Source: Chara braunii
Lineage: Eukaryota; Streptophyta; Charophyceae; Charales; Characeae
Direction: 5' to 3'
Assembly: GCA_003427395.1 (NCBI GenBank)
Contig: BFEA01000274.1
Span: forward strand, 1,328,960 to 1,381,803
Length of the DNA: 52,844 nucleotides
Notes under the pieces: model-generated
What the model was told of the DNA's origin: nothing
Seen by the model: the letters and a program-made list of their open reading frames with translations, nothing else
Database searches by the model: none
In this document: piece after piece, positions 1-11,196 of the stretch
Layout of the letters: the number at the start of each line of letters is the position of its first letter
How positions within the stretch are numbered: the first letter of the stretch is position 1
Position numbers and translations under genes: made by a program

Positions 1-60
<60 letters not shown>
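1..60. repeat. Compound microsatellite (CT)n(GT)n
   Basis: A pure CT tract (1-34) passes directly into a pure GT tract (35-60). The same two-part design recurs at 31135-31204, 35588-35656 and 52545-52587. The short open frames across it are low-complexity translations and not genes. Confidence 0.97.
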
Positions 61-65
<5 letters not shown>

Positions 66-1386
66 TGGGCACCTCACTTGGTGTGATCCCCTTCTCCGAA
101 CTCCTTTGCTCATATGCACCAACCCTATCTGCTCCATTCCTTTCTCCCTCTTTCTCACATACTCCTGCGGCTCTGCTCTTTCTCTGTACGTCTATTCGTT
201 TGTGCATATGCATCCCTCTCTCAGACTGAATCTCAGCCTACTAATCTCTAAACCCCTGTGCCATATATGCTCTCAGAAAACAGTACAGAATGACACCTTT
301 CTCATGTCTCACAACTTTAACTGAAAATCACCATCTTTCGCATTCCTCTTTAACCTTCCATCACCGAAATCCACGGTTCAATCGAACTGCCATATCCATA
401 GTACACTATGCGAACATGCCTCCTCATGGTTCCCCGTCCCTCCTTTCTTCAACTACTATCCTCCCACGTGTGCTAGACAGAGACTCAGTTTCTCTTTCTG
501 TTTAGTGGCAAACTCTCCACCTAGTGTCCTCAACTAGGGGGGGTGTGCGTCCAGCAACCGCCATCGTGGTGCTGCCCACAAACACTCGGCCAACACTACA
601 CGCAACTTCGCTTTGCTTCATGTCGCCAAGATTGTTGTCCAGTCTCCACAAGCAACGTATTTCCCTAGTCTCCACCAGCTTTTGACGACCGGATCGGATC
701 GGATCCTATATCAACAATCCTCATCCTTACGATCATCTCATCTCACTAATCTCTCCCAGCATCATACTTTCACTAACCATTCAACAGAATGGTCAACCTT
801 CCCAACAACCAGGCTCCGGTTCCGCCGCTCGACCACACGCATGAATGGGCACGAAAACAACCAACAACCATCCATGCTGTTGGTCCACCTTTGCCTTAAC
901 CCACCTTGTACAACAATGTGTCTCCCTCATGGGTCCACCCCCCCTCCCCCCTCCTGCCCCCCCCTTGCCTTAACCACTGGATGCTCCTCTGGTTAAAGCA
1001 CGAAGTCCATGGGCACTTGGGCCGCGGGCCCGAAACCTCAAATTCTGGAGGTGGAAAAGGAAAACGCCACCGCCGATCGAGTTTATCAACGGCAGGCCCA
1101 GCGTTTGACGTTTCCGGCTCTCTGGTTTTCTTGTGGCGACTGCAAGGCTGAGGCCGTGTACTTGTGGTTTAAGCCAAAGCAAACAAAATTGCTCTCCGTG
1201 GCAAAAACAAACCGAGGAGCCCCTCCTCGAGCTAGCATTTTACAAGGAGGAGCTGGTTCCATGCCGCATGAGCTATTCAACGATTTTAGGAAGTGCTTCG
1301 ACAAGTTCAGCAAGTGCTTCAGGATCGCCTGAACAATTGCCTGATTTCGCAAGTGGCAATGATAAGGTCTTTTATACTGCTGCAGC
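61..1386. other. Intergenic DNA, no gene recognised
   Basis: This is downstream of the kinase gene. Open frames here are short, overlap on both strands and show no domain-like composition. I see no RNA gene or mobile-element end in it. Confidence 0.6.
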
Positions 1387-1637
1387 TTATGTTGTCGTGT
1401 GGCACGTGTTCGACGTCCTACGCTGAGACCTTGCACTGCAAGATTATAAACTCTCGGGCACTGGACTCCTGACACAAAACTCTCTTCTCTGCCTCCTCGT
1501 AACACTCACAAACTCTCCGGCACTGTTATGTTGTCGTGTGGCACGTGTTTGACGTCCTGCTCTGAGACCTTGCACTGCAAGATTGTAAACTCTCGGGCAC
1601 TGTGACTCCTGACACAAAACTCTCTTCTCTGCCTCCT
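1387..1637. repeat. Direct tandem duplication, two units of about 112 bp
   Basis: The segment 1387-1498 is repeated at 1526-1637 with a period of about 139 bases and only a few substitutions. Both units start near TATGTTGTCGTGTGGCACGT and end near CTCTTCTCTGCCTCCT. The short minus-strand frames across it are repeat translations. No coding function is seen. Confidence 0.9.
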
Positions 1638-2285
1638 CTTGACACCAGCATGGCTCCACTGCCCACAACATTCCAGTCCACAATTAACAGAACATAGTAG
1701 CATGCCTGTGTTTCTTCATTGATTAATCAACTTGAGAGAGCTAGTCGGTGATTCAGGCTGTGCCATTCATGGTGCAGGGTACAGCACTCCGTATCAGGGC
1801 ATGCATACACACACGAGGGTTTCCCTGGATGTAACTGATCCCTTTTCCAAGCGAGTCTCCATGCACCTGACCGCAAATACGCCCACAGACACGTGGAAAG
1901 AGTCCTAGTGTACGCGTGCCCTCAGTGTCCGTATGAGCGCGTCATGGAGCACATCCTTTGGCATAGTCGAACTCCTTCCTTTCAAGGGCCGGGTCAGTTC
2001 CCTGATTTGCGCCTGAAGACCATGTCGAGTGACTTGGCGAAATCCGTTCAGGATAGGGTTTGGAGCAATAACGCAAGCGCAAGAACAAGGTCCACATAAT
2101 CTGTGGGGAGCCGGGCAACCACACCCGTGGTTGAACAGGGGCTGTTCGAATCGGCCTTTAACTTGTGGACAAAAGAATCCTGACGATTAGCATGCCCCTG
2201 GCCCCCATGACCCCGTGGATGCCAAATTCTGGTTCAAAGCGGCGCGAGGAGTAACTGTGGAACCTGTATGGTCCTGAAACTGAGT
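1638..2285. other. Intergenic DNA, no gene recognised
   Basis: The stretch lies between the tandem duplication and the duplicated kinase tail. A GTTCGAATC-like B-box word occurs near 2145 but has no matching A box, so I do not call a tRNA or SINE. Confidence 0.5.
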
Positions 2286-2600
2286 GAATTTCTGGCAAGA
2301 AGAACTACCCTCCACCCGCGGCACCCGTGGATGCTACGACGACCCGCGCAATGGCATACCGCTGCCCGTTGCTCAACCCCGCCTGGAGGGTGAGTACGGT
2401 GTCGCTTGACCCAGCTTGGACGGTGAATAGGGTGTTGTCGAACCCAGCATGGAGGGTGAATAAGGTGTTGCTGACCCAGCATGGAAGTATGCTTCGAGAA
2501 ACCAAGCGGACTTTCTGGCAAGACGGAATACCCTACACAGGTGGCACTGGCGGATGTTGCGACAAGCCGAGCAATGGCATCGTGCCGACAGAGGATGAAT
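2286..2600 (-). repeat. Duplicated kinase C-terminal tail plus ~36-bp tandem units
   Basis: The last coding bases of the kinase (about 2508-2600) have a diverged copy just downstream of the stop (about 2286-2360). Shared words include TTTCTGGCAAGA and GCAATGGCAT. Between them, 2380-2480 carries about three diverged units of roughly 36 bp containing GGGTGAATAGGGTGTTG-like words. On the minus strand the outer copy reads a peptide similar to the true end (MPLRGSS, stop, HPRVPRV against MPLLGLSQHPPVPPV). The protein end has therefore been duplicated into the 3' flank. Confidence 0.7.
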
Positions 2601-3370
2601 AGGGTGTTGCTCGAACGGGAATGGAAGGGGTCACTTTGATAGGAGATACAGCGCGTCGCCGCGGGGAATCTGGACTCACCGTGGCTGTGGATGGCGACAC
2701 AAGCAGCGCAGCTTGACTTCGGTTTACATCTGCCGAGTGTGTACCAGGAGCATTTTGATCGTCTTCTCTGCCCGATTCGATGTCCTCCTCGTAGATGGCA
2801 GAGCCATAGTCAACCTTAGCTATGGGAAGGGGCCCATCTACAGGCTCAGCCTTCTTGATGGGTTTCGGCACCTCCGTTGGTGTCCCACTCAACTTGCTAT
2901 ACACCGCCCTCATTGTTGGCCGCGCCGCCGGGTACTGCTGCACACACAACGACGCGACAGTAATCAACCTATAGAGTTCATCGTCTTTCACAGTACTTGC
3001 CAATCTCCGGTCCAGAAGTTCACTAAGCCGACGTTTATCCAGCAGTGGTGCTACCCATTCCACCAAGGTAATCCGATTTCCCTGCGGTCCGCCCCTCATG
3101 ATTGGTTTGCGCCCACTGATCAGTTCAAAAAGAAGTACCCCAAAACTGTAGACATCACTCTTCTCCGAGACTTGACCGGTTCGAGCATATTCCGGCGCTA
3201 AGTAACCGAGCGTCCCTTTCACACGGGTTGTCACATGGGTAGCCCCGGCAGGAACAAGCTTTGCAAGGCCGAAATCAGATACCAGTGCCTCAAATTCCGC
3301 ATCCAAGAGAATGTTGCTCGCCTTTATGTCTCTGTGAATAATTTTCGGCTTCGCCTCCTCATGAAGATAC
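2533..3370 (-). CDS. Receptor-like kinase, exon 3: catalytic loop to C terminus
   Basis: This exon encodes the C-lobe of a serine/threonine receptor-like kinase, which would phosphorylate targets on the cytosolic face of the plasma membrane. It begins with the last base of an Arg codon and reads YLHEEAKPKI. It then shows the catalytic loop HRDIKASN (RD type), the DFG of VSDFGLAKLV, an activation segment with THVTTRVKGTLGYLAPEYA (APE motif), DVYSFGVLLFELISGRKP and the conserved Arg in AARPTMRAV. About 100 residues of acidic, then Ser/Pro-rich tail follow (AIYEEDIESGRED; PRRRAVSPIKV), ending PPVPPV and TAG at 2535-2533. All catalytic residues are present, so it looks functional. The open frame extending to 3579 reads into intron 2 and is not coding. 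The tail end is duplicated just downstream. Confidence 0.92.
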
Positions 3371-3795
3371 CTACGACGATCCCGTGACGACAACAGGAGG
3401 ACCGAACACACCAAAAACTGCCTGGTTACTCGAATTGAACACACAAGTTGTTTGACACATGCACATAAACATTCATTTTTCCTGACCATAATGATCATGC
3501 ATCTCGGCTCCCACGAGGAAAAAGAGGCGAATGAGAATGATAAGAAGGGACAAAAAGTGGTGGCTAACCTACCATGCATCCTCCAGAGACAGAGGTTTCC
3601 TCCTTACCTAAGTGCCTAAGGCTGGTTCGTGGACGAACCTGGTCAGGGCAGCGTGTCATTTCCATTCTCGACAAATGAGCGGTCCCGCCCACAGTGGAGT
3701 CCACTCAAATCTCTGCAGTGATGAGGCCCTAAACGCCACAGAGGATAAATATGTGACCTTGGGCATCACAGCAGCAGGCAGGCAGTTATGCCGAG

Positions 3796-4325
3796 CGTCT
3801 TCACCCGAAAATAACGCCCGGGCAATCTATGCAAATGTAATGGCCGGCGTTATATTTGTTTATAACAGCCGGGCATTATTCAGTGCCCCAAAATAAATAA
3901 CAAAAAGAACAAAGATCAAAAAATTGAAAATATGTATAATAAAAAATATATGTAGTCTAGAATTGCAATGCAAACAACTTTTGGCTGAGGGTCACTTCAG
4001 AATTCCTCATAAATTCGGAAATAAAAAATAAAAACAAAAAAAAATAAAAAACCTAGCCGAAATATACCCCTTGGAAGTCAAAACCCCTTCCAACCCCCTG
4101 TGAAACCCAGGTACACTCCCTTTCTTTCCCTTTAAAACCCATGTATACTTCCTCTACAAGGCACTCTGCCCATGGCGCATTCAGATATAACAGCTGGGCA
4201 TTCTATTCGGATCCGGATAGAATGCCCAGGCGTTATACTCATGGGATAATCAAGAAAGTGAGTACAAACGAAAATCTGATTTTTCAATATACCGCCCGAG
4301 CGTTGTCTTCAGGTGAAGACGGTAG
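3796..4325. mobile_element. Inverted-repeat element, CTACCG terminal family (about 530 bp)
   Basis: The left end contains GTCTTCACCCGAAAATAACG and GCCCGGGC. The right end contains GCCCGAGCG and GTGAAGACGGTAG, the inverted counterpart of other family ends. Internally, 4184-4240 is a compact palindrome around TGGGCATTCTATCCG, and 3825-3880 carries another pair of GCCGG-GCATT words. No transposase frame is visible, so it is a non-autonomous element. Boundaries are approximate. Confidence 0.55.
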
Positions 4326-5498
4326 CCCTCATACCATTCACTCTCCAACCAACAGCCTCGATCGCTCACTGTGGAGAGCATTCTCACAGGCAGGTTGGGC
4401 ACACTGCAACAGGTGGATGATCAACTACCTCTCTGTGAAGGGGCAGTTCGTCAAACTCTCATTTACATCCATTGTCCCCACAATACTCGATATCTCAGCA
4501 AATAACCGCTATCGGTCTTAAACCAGCAGTACACACGCGACCAGGCAACTAGAGAACGCGTTTTGAGTCTCTCCAAAAAGTGAAAGAGGCCGAGTGCCGT
4601 AGATAAAATGAATCGGCGGCGGGTGGCCTCCGAAAGGGGCCCGGAGCCGATAGCTGGCCTGTGCTAGTGCTTTAAGCCCATTCTCATCTCACACATGGAC
4701 CTGATGACTTCGCCACATATATCACCAGTAGCTTGGCGAGCACCTCGTCACCTACATCAATTAGTCCGCAGAGCCTTTGGAAAACCTTAGAAGCAGCCAC
4801 ACGTACCCAACTCGTTCGAATCTTTCGATTGATTGTACCATTTCGCCTTTTTTGTCTCGGTTTGGTCGCCTTTTCACATTTTGCCACTTATATAGTTCCC
4901 TGGCGAGCATGGTGAGCACCTTGCCACCTACATCAATCAATTCTGCGGAGCCTTTGGAAAGACCTTACAAGTAAACCCACAACGCTTTCAATGGATTGTA
5001 CCGTTCGCCTTTCGTTTCATCGGTGTGCCCTTCAAAATTGTCGCCTTTTCACATGTTGCGAGTAGCTTCTTTGTTGCTTTTTTCCCTTTTTGATGCCTTT
5101 CGATTCTCGTTTCGTCTTCCTCTCTCCTTCCGTCGCCTTGCCATTTCTTTCCGTCACCTTTTCGTTTGCCGTCCCCTTTTCATTTTTGTTTTCGATGGAC
5201 AATTCTGCACCTGATTTCAAAAACGCGTGCTTTTCATTTGCTGTCCCCTTTTCGTTTTTGTTTTCGATCGACAATTCCGCACCTGGTTTCAAAAACGTGC
5301 ACAGACCTCTACCATACCTCAGCCAACCCTGCCGCCCTTGATTTTGAAAACATGCCGGTACATGTGGCCCCCCACCTTCTCAATTCAGGACATAAAGTTG
5401 GGGACACCAAAAAGCATATGTTAGCAGGGTACGAGTGGCTTAAACCGCTTGCTGCATGTTACTCAAAGTGACATGGACAGGGACCCCATCGATTGATT

Positions 5499-5575
5499 TG
5501 GTTGTACACGGGAGGCCTGATCGATTGGTTATACATGGGATTATAACCAATCGATCAGGCCTCCCATGTATAACC
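5499..5575. repeat. Perfect-stem palindrome
   Basis: Arms at 5510-5532 and 5543-5565 are exact reverse complements (core GGCCTGATCGATTGGTTAT) around a 10-base loop. Weaker pairing extends to about 5499 and 5575 (GGTTGTACACGGG against CCCATGTATAACC). It would fold as a hairpin in RNA or a cruciform in DNA. No coding content. Confidence 0.93.
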
Positions 5576-5808
5576 ATTTCCACAGCCAAACATCGAACCT
5601 CACAGTGACAGGGGCCCAAATCAATCTGACATAGCCTTCAACTGAAACAGCAGTACCACCCCGCGGAAGCTTCTATCGCAGCCCCAGATGGGCGGCTGGG
5701 CTTTCAATATACAAGCCCGGCAATCCGGAGGAGAGGCCACCAGGCTGCCCAAAAGGGGTTGAAAAGAAGTCATATATTGACTTTCTGGCAAAAGGAAGAG
5801 ACCCATGC

Positions 5809-5887
5809 ACTGCCGTCGTCACCCGAATTGAACGCCCAGTGGTTATCATTGTCTGCAAACTGAATTTTTTTGGGTGAAGACGGTAGT
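5809..5887. mobile_element. Miniature inverted-repeat element, CTACCG family (79 bp)
   Basis: It starts ACTGCCGTCGTCACCCGAA and ends GGGTGAAGACGGTAGT, which is the inverted complement with few mismatches. The ends match copies at 7805-7915 and 15922-16034. It is too short to encode anything. Confidence 0.72.
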
Positions 5888-6366
5888 TCTGGCTGCTGTT
5901 GCAGGTTCCGGGCGAAAGTGGTGCGGGATGCCAGCCCTGCCGGGGCAGGTGGAAGAAGTAGAGGTGGTGAGACTGTCCAGAGGCCGCTCATCGGAGCTTA
6001 GGCCTAGCATGGTCACGAAGAGGAAACTGAGAGAGCCTCTCAGATTGTCCCTGTGACACAATTCAAGGTTGTCGATTCGGTATTCTGGGGGAAAGCGAGA
6101 GAGACTGACTCCAAGGTTGTTCCTGTGACTCAATTCATAGTTCCTTGGAGTCACTTTTGGTATTCTGGTGAAGCCATGTACTCAATCAATCAGCGCCAAT
6201 AACAAGTGAGTTGGCAGGCATGTCGAAGAGGGAGCAGTGACGAACGTCTTGAGTCACAGTCCTCCTTGTTATGGATGTCAACCACAGCCACAGACTCCCT
6301 CAGTGATTGGTTGTTGCGAGCATCGAGCATTTTACGAGTTGCATGGCAGGAGTATGTATGGATGTG

Positions 6367-6450
6367 TTTTTTTTTTTTTTTTTTTTGGGACGATGCTCCA
6401 ATCTATTCGTGGGGAGCAACACGGCTGGGAACCGGGCCCAGCGTCCCTTA
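6367..6450 (-). mobile_element. 5'-truncated LINE 3' end, minus strand
   Basis: Read on the minus strand it runs GGGACGCTGGGCCCGGTTCC, then GCTCCCCACGAATAGATTGG, then AGCATCGTCCC and a 20-base poly(A) (plus-strand T run 6367-6386). The same order of motifs precedes the poly(A) of the full LINE at 14838-14979. It contains both 3' hairpins (6424-6442 and 6394-6418). The upstream limit is uncertain because truncation removed the coding part. Confidence 0.78.
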
Positions 6451-6693
6451 TCAGAATACAGAAAAGAGCTACTGGGGCCATTACCCGGCTTCGGCTATGT
6501 GGACTATAACATAACTTCCAAGTTCCAACATACAAGGAGAGCCCGGAGGAGGATCTGATCAGCAACCAGAGAAAAGACCTTGCCAACCATACTTTCCTCC
6601 CTCCTCACTCCATTCAACAGAGGGACGAGGGAAAATGCACAAGCACAGAACAGACAAAAAGCGGTTTGCTTTACGACTCGAAACGTCACCTAC

Positions 6694-6896
6694 CTTATCC
6701 CATCTGCTGCACCGATGGCGATCCGCATCCTTCTCGACCAAGTTAGAGAATGGTTGGCTGAGTACGGCGCATAAAGATGGGCCATCAAGCTTTTGTTGGG
6801 GCAGAAATCATACACAATGATTCGCTCGCCACTCTCCATACAACAACCACTCATCGTCGCCAAATGCTTATGCTTCACCCGGCTTATAGTCTCAAC
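6694..6896 (-). CDS. Receptor-like kinase, exon 2: alpha-C helix to hinge and alpha-E
   Basis: This 203-base exon encodes the middle of the kinase domain. It reads VETISRVKHKHLATMSGCC, then MESGERIIVYDFCPNKSL (hinge and following helix), MAHLYAPYSANHSLTWSRR and MRIAIGAADGI. The Glu of VETIS is the expected alpha-C partner of the ATP-binding Lys in exon 1. The acceptor is TTCTTGCAG directly before GTTGAG, and the donor is GGGATAAG followed by GTAGGT. The exon starts in phase 0 and leaves two bases of an Arg codon, matching exon 3. It stands alone between a 31.6-kb and a 3.3-kb intron. The Met at the beginning of the surrounding open frame (6908) is intronic. Confidence 0.93.
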
Positions 6897-7170
6897 CTGC
6901 AAGAACATAAGCAGTAGCCATCACATTCAGTACCGGATCCAATGGATAAACTGGACAGCCAGGATCATTGCCATCCATAGCACGGTCACAATCTAGAGAG
7001 TCCATAGACATCCAAACATCACTGCACCGCCCACCCGACCAGAATACGTGAAATGTTTGAGAGAGATTTTGACATGCATACGGCCACAGGAACTAAGTAC
7101 CAATCTACTGCATCAGCCCAGACTCTAAATCGAGCTAGCTATGAATTAAGAAGCAAATACATTCAATACG

Positions 7171-7304
7171 GTCCATCGGGACATCCGTTAAAATTGGAAC
7201 AAGACAGAGAAGGGTATAATTAGCATGGCCCCTACACAAGGATGACACATGAAAATCAAGAAATAGTCCAACTTTTTAAGACAAAAAAGAAGAAAAAAAA
7301 AAGC
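7171..7304 (+). pseudogene. U6 snRNA retrocopy with A-rich tail
   Basis: The sequence follows U6 snRNA almost end to end. It has GTCC..TCGG, ACATCC, TTAAAATTGGAAC, the ACAGAGA box, ATTAGCATGGCCCCT, CAAGGATGACAC, and GAAATAGTCCAACTTTTT at the 3' end. A six- to seven-base insertion (GGGTATA) splits ACAGAGA from ATTAGC, which would disrupt the catalytic region. No TATA box or plant upstream element lies at the expected distance. It ends in an A-rich tail (7281-7302), typical of LINE-driven retrocopies. Possible direct repeats are AAGCAAATAC (7151) and AAGCAACTAA (about 7303). U6 identity is confident; inactivity is inferred. Confidence 0.85.
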
Positions 7305-7404
7305 AACTAATGTAGGACAGGATGAAACAAGGCCAAAAGTGAGAAACAGAACCAATGTCAAGACGCTTTAAACTGCTAGAGGGGACAAAAGATGGGACAC
7401 CTAC

Positions 7405-7580
7405 CAACGGACCTACCGTAGCTCGGTTGGTACACCAATGAACTGTTGAAATACAGACCAAAGTTCAAATCCAGATGCAATCAGATAACAGAATCAAATG
7501 ATTCTGAATTGCTTGGGGGAGGTCAGTTCAAAAGAGGACATCTCAAGGAGGTCGCCCTACTCTTTTTGGGAAAAAAAGAG
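7405..7580 (+). mobile_element. tRNA-derived SINE, copy 1
   Basis: The 5' part looks like a tRNA promoter: an A box in TAGCTCGGTTGGTAC (about 7418-7432) and a B box GTTCAAATCC (7463-7472). Downstream words ATGAACTGTTGAAATAC, GGTCAGTTCAA and ATCTCAAGG..GTCGCCCT also occur, in the same order, in the copy at 51854-52037. The tail is short and A-rich (about 7571). No clear target-site duplication remains. It sits 100 bases downstream of the U6 retrocopy. Confidence 0.75.
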
Positions 7581-7707
7581 AAAACTGATCGAAGGCAAAA
7601 CTCCCGCACGAGAGGGATAATGAGATCACGCACCTCGTCGGAAAACGTGAGGAGAACATTACAAACAGCTTTTCAAACATTCGTCGAAACCAAATGATGT
7701 TTTCTCT

Positions 7708-7770
7708 CTACATGTAAAAACCAAATGATGTTTTTGAAGAGAGAAAACATCATTTGTTTTTTACATGTAG
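7708..7770. repeat. Palindrome (hairpin)
   Basis: CTACATGTAAAAAC and AAATGATGTTTT on the left pair with AAAACATCATTTG and TTTTTACATGTAG on the right around a short GA-rich loop. An extra copy of the left word AAATGATGTTTT lies just upstream at 7692. It resembles an inverted-repeat element end-to-end fusion. Confidence 0.85.
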
Positions 7771-7804
7771 CTGCACATCAGTTGTTGCACAACTCGCTAC
7801 CGTG

Positions 7805-7915
7805 CTACCGTCTTTCCCCGAACATAACGCACCCTTATTTTGGCTGTATCTGGCCGGAAGTATAGCTTGTATACATTCATTTTTAGGTTGCGTTATGTTC
7901 GGGGGAAGACGGTAG
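7805..7915. mobile_element. Miniature inverted-repeat element, CTACCG family (111 bp)
   Basis: Terminal repeats CTACCGTCTTTCCCCGAAC and GTTCGGGGGAAGACGGTAG flank a short middle with TGTATCTGGCCGGAAGTATA. The copy at 15922-16034 shares ends and middle at high identity. It is non-coding and would fold back fully. Confidence 0.85.
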
Positions 7916-9639
7916 TCCACGGGATCATCCTACACGACAGTTGGTCCTGGAAGGTGCCATTGTCCTGGTTGCTTTTCGATGCACGAGGCGCTACAACAAT
8001 GTGACTTCCTCCACTCCTATTGAAACGCAGGAGACTGCAGCTCTGCGCGTTGAGGGGATGACAGCAGCAAAAGGCTTTGGCTGCCAAGAATTCTGGCGAA
8101 CATTCGGAGAATACACTCAGAAGGGAACACACAAAGAGTCCCATTCCCATTTGGAACACCAAATGTCCCATATCCATCTGGAACACAAGGAGTCCCATAC
8201 CCATTTATTGTGCTCGAGGCTTGCACGTTTGTGCCTAACTTCGGCGAAGTAGCTACGTGTGTCTCTCTCTCAGGTAGGACAGGTTGACCTTCATTAAGGT
8301 TAGAATACCCACATTCATTCCCACGGGAGGATTGAGAGTCCTAAAAAGATGTAAAGAACAATGAAAATATATACTATTATACATGCATAAATTATCTACC
8401 TCCTGAGCACTTGGAAATCCAGACCGCGTGGGAGGCCCTGGACGGAGAGCAGCCAGACGCGCACATCGGCCCAGAAACGTTTGGGGCACTCAACTGTGGG
8501 AGAGTGGACCACGCGCGCAAACAAAACAAAAAAAAACAAAAAAAAAACAAAAAAAAGAAAGAGCGAACCACGCCTCACATGGCTCAAGAGAGAGAGGGGT
8601 GGAGCAAGGTAGAAAGAAGAGTAAAACCATACATTCATAGATATTGTCAAACAGAGCTCCCCAGTAACCATAGGCAGAGTCGGAGAAGAGGACAAGATTC
8701 GTCAAACAGAGCTGCCAGGTAAACTGTATGCAGAGAGGGAGAAGAGGACAACAAACGAGGGGCTGTGACAAACTGTTCCGTCGGAGTTCCATACATATAG
8801 AGAGAGAGAGAGAGAGTAACAGGCCCTCTCCATCGCAGTCATTGGCATAGCATGCCTCAACTTATAAAAATGAAAAATAATGGAGGAGCAAATCACATCC
8901 TAACAACATGTCTCTGAGGATGCAACCACCACAAGCACATGGTGTTGTGCCAGATATACTTATCAATTGCCCCCTACCTGTCTTCAATCGGCCACCAGAA
9001 TAGGTGCCTCCGTTGTCCTGCCTATAGGCATGGGCTGATTTCAAACCTATTATATCGGGGGATAAAAAAGGAAAGAATAATCTCCAGTGTTGTCAGATGG
9101 CAACCATCCTGGACGGTCGGAGGCCCGTCATTTTCCAAAATATGGCACATTTCAGTGTATGCACAGCCTGCCGACTCCACCCTAATTTCCGTGCACTGAC
9201 TCGCCGGGCCGTATTCAATTCCGATGCGGACCAATGGCATGCGAAAGCAGCGTCACCAATCAAGTCCAAGCCGCAGCCAAGAAGACAATGGCGCAAATCA
9301 GTTCCGGCCACAGTCTCTGCACGGCAAGCAACACCTCACTACTCGCTTCAACAAGGTTCATGCAGAAAGCTGTGCCGCAGAAAACCCACGAGGTCCACAA
9401 CTCTCCTCTCTCCTGCCACACCCTGCTCGGCCCCTGCCATCCGCACACCGGGATCATGCATGCAGTGTCGCTCTGCTGAATGAACTGTGAACTGTACACG
9501 AGGCACTTCTGTGCGAAACATCAGTGCGGTAACCTTAGTCCAATTAGAGTAATAACTAAAGTTAAGATTATTACACTATAACTAGTACTATTTCATTGCA
9601 AAAACATATCAATATCTATGTTTTTAAAGAAAAAGAATG
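7916..9639. other. Intronic DNA without recognised gene
   Basis: Holds a run of A-rich sequence (8521-8561) between two GACCACGC-like words, a short GA repeat (8801-8817) and an AT-rich stretch just before the LINE (9525-9650). Three direct TCCCATA/CCCATTTGGAACAC-like words at 8141-8205 form a small tandem repeat. No domain-like coding frame was seen. Confidence 0.5.
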
Positions 9640-9790
9640 TTATAAAAGAAAGTCAATGTCGGAAGAAACTGGCGCCTTCTTGGTAAAACTTCTCAGGAAC
9701 GGGGATCTGCAGAACGGCAGCCTCCTGGACACAGAACAATGGCTGCAGCTAGGATCAACCAAGTAAACCAAGAAGGAACAGAAAATAAGA

Positions 9791-11173
9791 ATGAATGTGG
9801 TAGACGTCTTGTACGGGAAAGATAAAGCCTGGCTGTTACACAAACGTCGGGCGGACCTAGACTTGCGCTCAATCAATGTGAATGGCTTGGCCTCAGCAAA
9901 GCACTCAAAAAAACAAGCGGTTCTGGATCAATTGAAAGGGGTAGAAGGGAGGAATTGGCCGGATGTCGTGTGCCTACAAGAGACCCACCTCATGGATAGC
10001 CCTGAGCACAACCACATACACAAGGAAATTTGGCCACATCAGGCCTATCGAGCCCACGCCCCGAGGCCAGGGAGCGGAGGGGTAGCCATATGGCTTCCCC
10101 CGGACTCGAAGGTGGAAATGCTCAACTGGGCAGCGGACAAAGAAGAAGGGAGGTGGGTCTACCTACTAGCGATGTTGGAAATAGAAGTGGTCAGCATCCT
10201 AAACGTATATGCCCCCAATGATCCGACAACACGACAAAAATTATTTGAAGACCTCAAGGAAAAACTGCGAGTGGGCATACCCACGATTCTGGCGGGTGAC
10301 TTCAATGCTGCTCCGGACCGCTGGTTGGACAGGTGAAAAATTCCTTCCCCATGCCCGATTTACATAGAGAAGCACGAGAGGATGATCACGGACTTATCAC
10401 AAACCTTGAACCTGTCTGACACTTTTCGGAGGCAACACCCTACCAATCGAAAGTTCACCTGCTTCCGCAAAAACGGCACTGAAAGTGCCACGAAATCTCG
10501 TATAGACTTAATCCTAATCTCGGAAGAATTACAAGGTGCCCTTCAGTTAGCGGAAATCTTCCCTCGAAGCCCCTATCCGAGGCTGGACCATGCAATGTGC
10601 ATGGCCATCTTCTCATTCAAAAAGAAACCGGACCAGGGCAGAGGGTTCTACAAACTCAACACATCCCTCCTTACCATCAATCGATTCAGAGCCTATCTAA
10701 AGGAGGTGTGGTCCTTCTGGCAGAACCAAAGGGACCACATCAATGATGCTGTCCTATGGTTCAACAACGGTCTAGCTTTTCTAGGCCGCAAGTGCAATGA
10801 GTACTCAAAGCTGATTGCAGCGCGACGCCACATGGAAGAAACGAACCTGCAACATCAACTACAAACACTACAACAACAGGAGGACGAAATATAGAGTCCG
10901 GACCAACAGGCTGAATTAGCCAGGACGATCCAAACCCTGGAATCCCAACTCCTAGGCTATATGGAACACAGATGGCAGGGTGCCAGGATCAGAGGCAAAC
11001 TGGCCAAACACAATACGGAAGGGGCAATGGACGCACGATTTTTCGCAATGGCCAGGGCTAAAACCGGGAGAATAGTAATTGAAGCCCTGGAAGACCCAAA
11101 CCAAAAGGACCCCTTTACACGTCCACTGTCGCCTGTACGAAACTCACAAGAGATTTTTACCAACAACTCTTAA
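9791..11173 (+). pseudogene. LINE ORF2, endonuclease part (two in-frame stops)
   Basis: The frame encodes an apurinic-endonuclease-like nuclease that would nick target DNA for reverse transcription. Motifs in order are LRSINVNGLAS, VVCLQETHL (catalytic Glu), SGGVAIWLPP, VYAPND, LAGDFNAAPDRW (catalytic Asp and Asn), then SRIDLILIS and PRLDHAMCMAIF (catalytic Asp-His). One TGA (10334-10336) and one TAG (10892-10894) interrupt the same frame. A missing base near 11155 shifts the frame at EIF(Y)QQL, where the protein enters the linker before the reverse transcriptase. I see no active-site loss apart from the stops. Confidence 0.88.
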
Positions 11174-11196
11174 CCTCGGAATGTGGCCAGTAGAGA

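Larger units (their letters stand above)
3371..6693 (-). other. Intron 2 of the receptor-like kinase (3.3 kb)
   Basis: On the minus strand it opens with GTAGGTGA (donor at 6693) and closes with CGTCGTAG (3371). It holds several inverted-repeat elements (3796-4325, 5499-5575, 5809-5887), a LINE tail (6367-6450) and a run of diverged short repeats at about 5040-5300. The repeat there has the core TCATTTGCTGTCCCCTTTTC-like and TTTTCGATGGACAATTC-like, twice in about 65 bases. No host exon was seen inside. Confidence 0.85.

Noticed and set aside
13-324. Possible CRISPR-like or regularly spaced repeats
   Set aside because: Repeats here and elsewhere in the window are microsatellites, tandem duplications or eukaryotic mobile elements; no direct repeats with unique spacers occur.
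2140-2155. tRNA or SINE B box (CTGTTCGAATCGG)
   Set aside because: No A box at the right distance and no cloverleaf can be drawn.
2533-3579. Kinase as a single-exon truncated gene starting at 3579
   Set aside because: The N-terminal part of that frame is unrelated to kinases and ends exactly at an acceptor site; exons 1 and 2 provide the missing subdomains in phase.
8516-8575. Another poly(A)-type insertion between GACCACGC and GAACCACGC
   Set aside because: The flanking words differ and the A-rich part is interrupted by regular C residues, so simple-sequence expansion is as likely.
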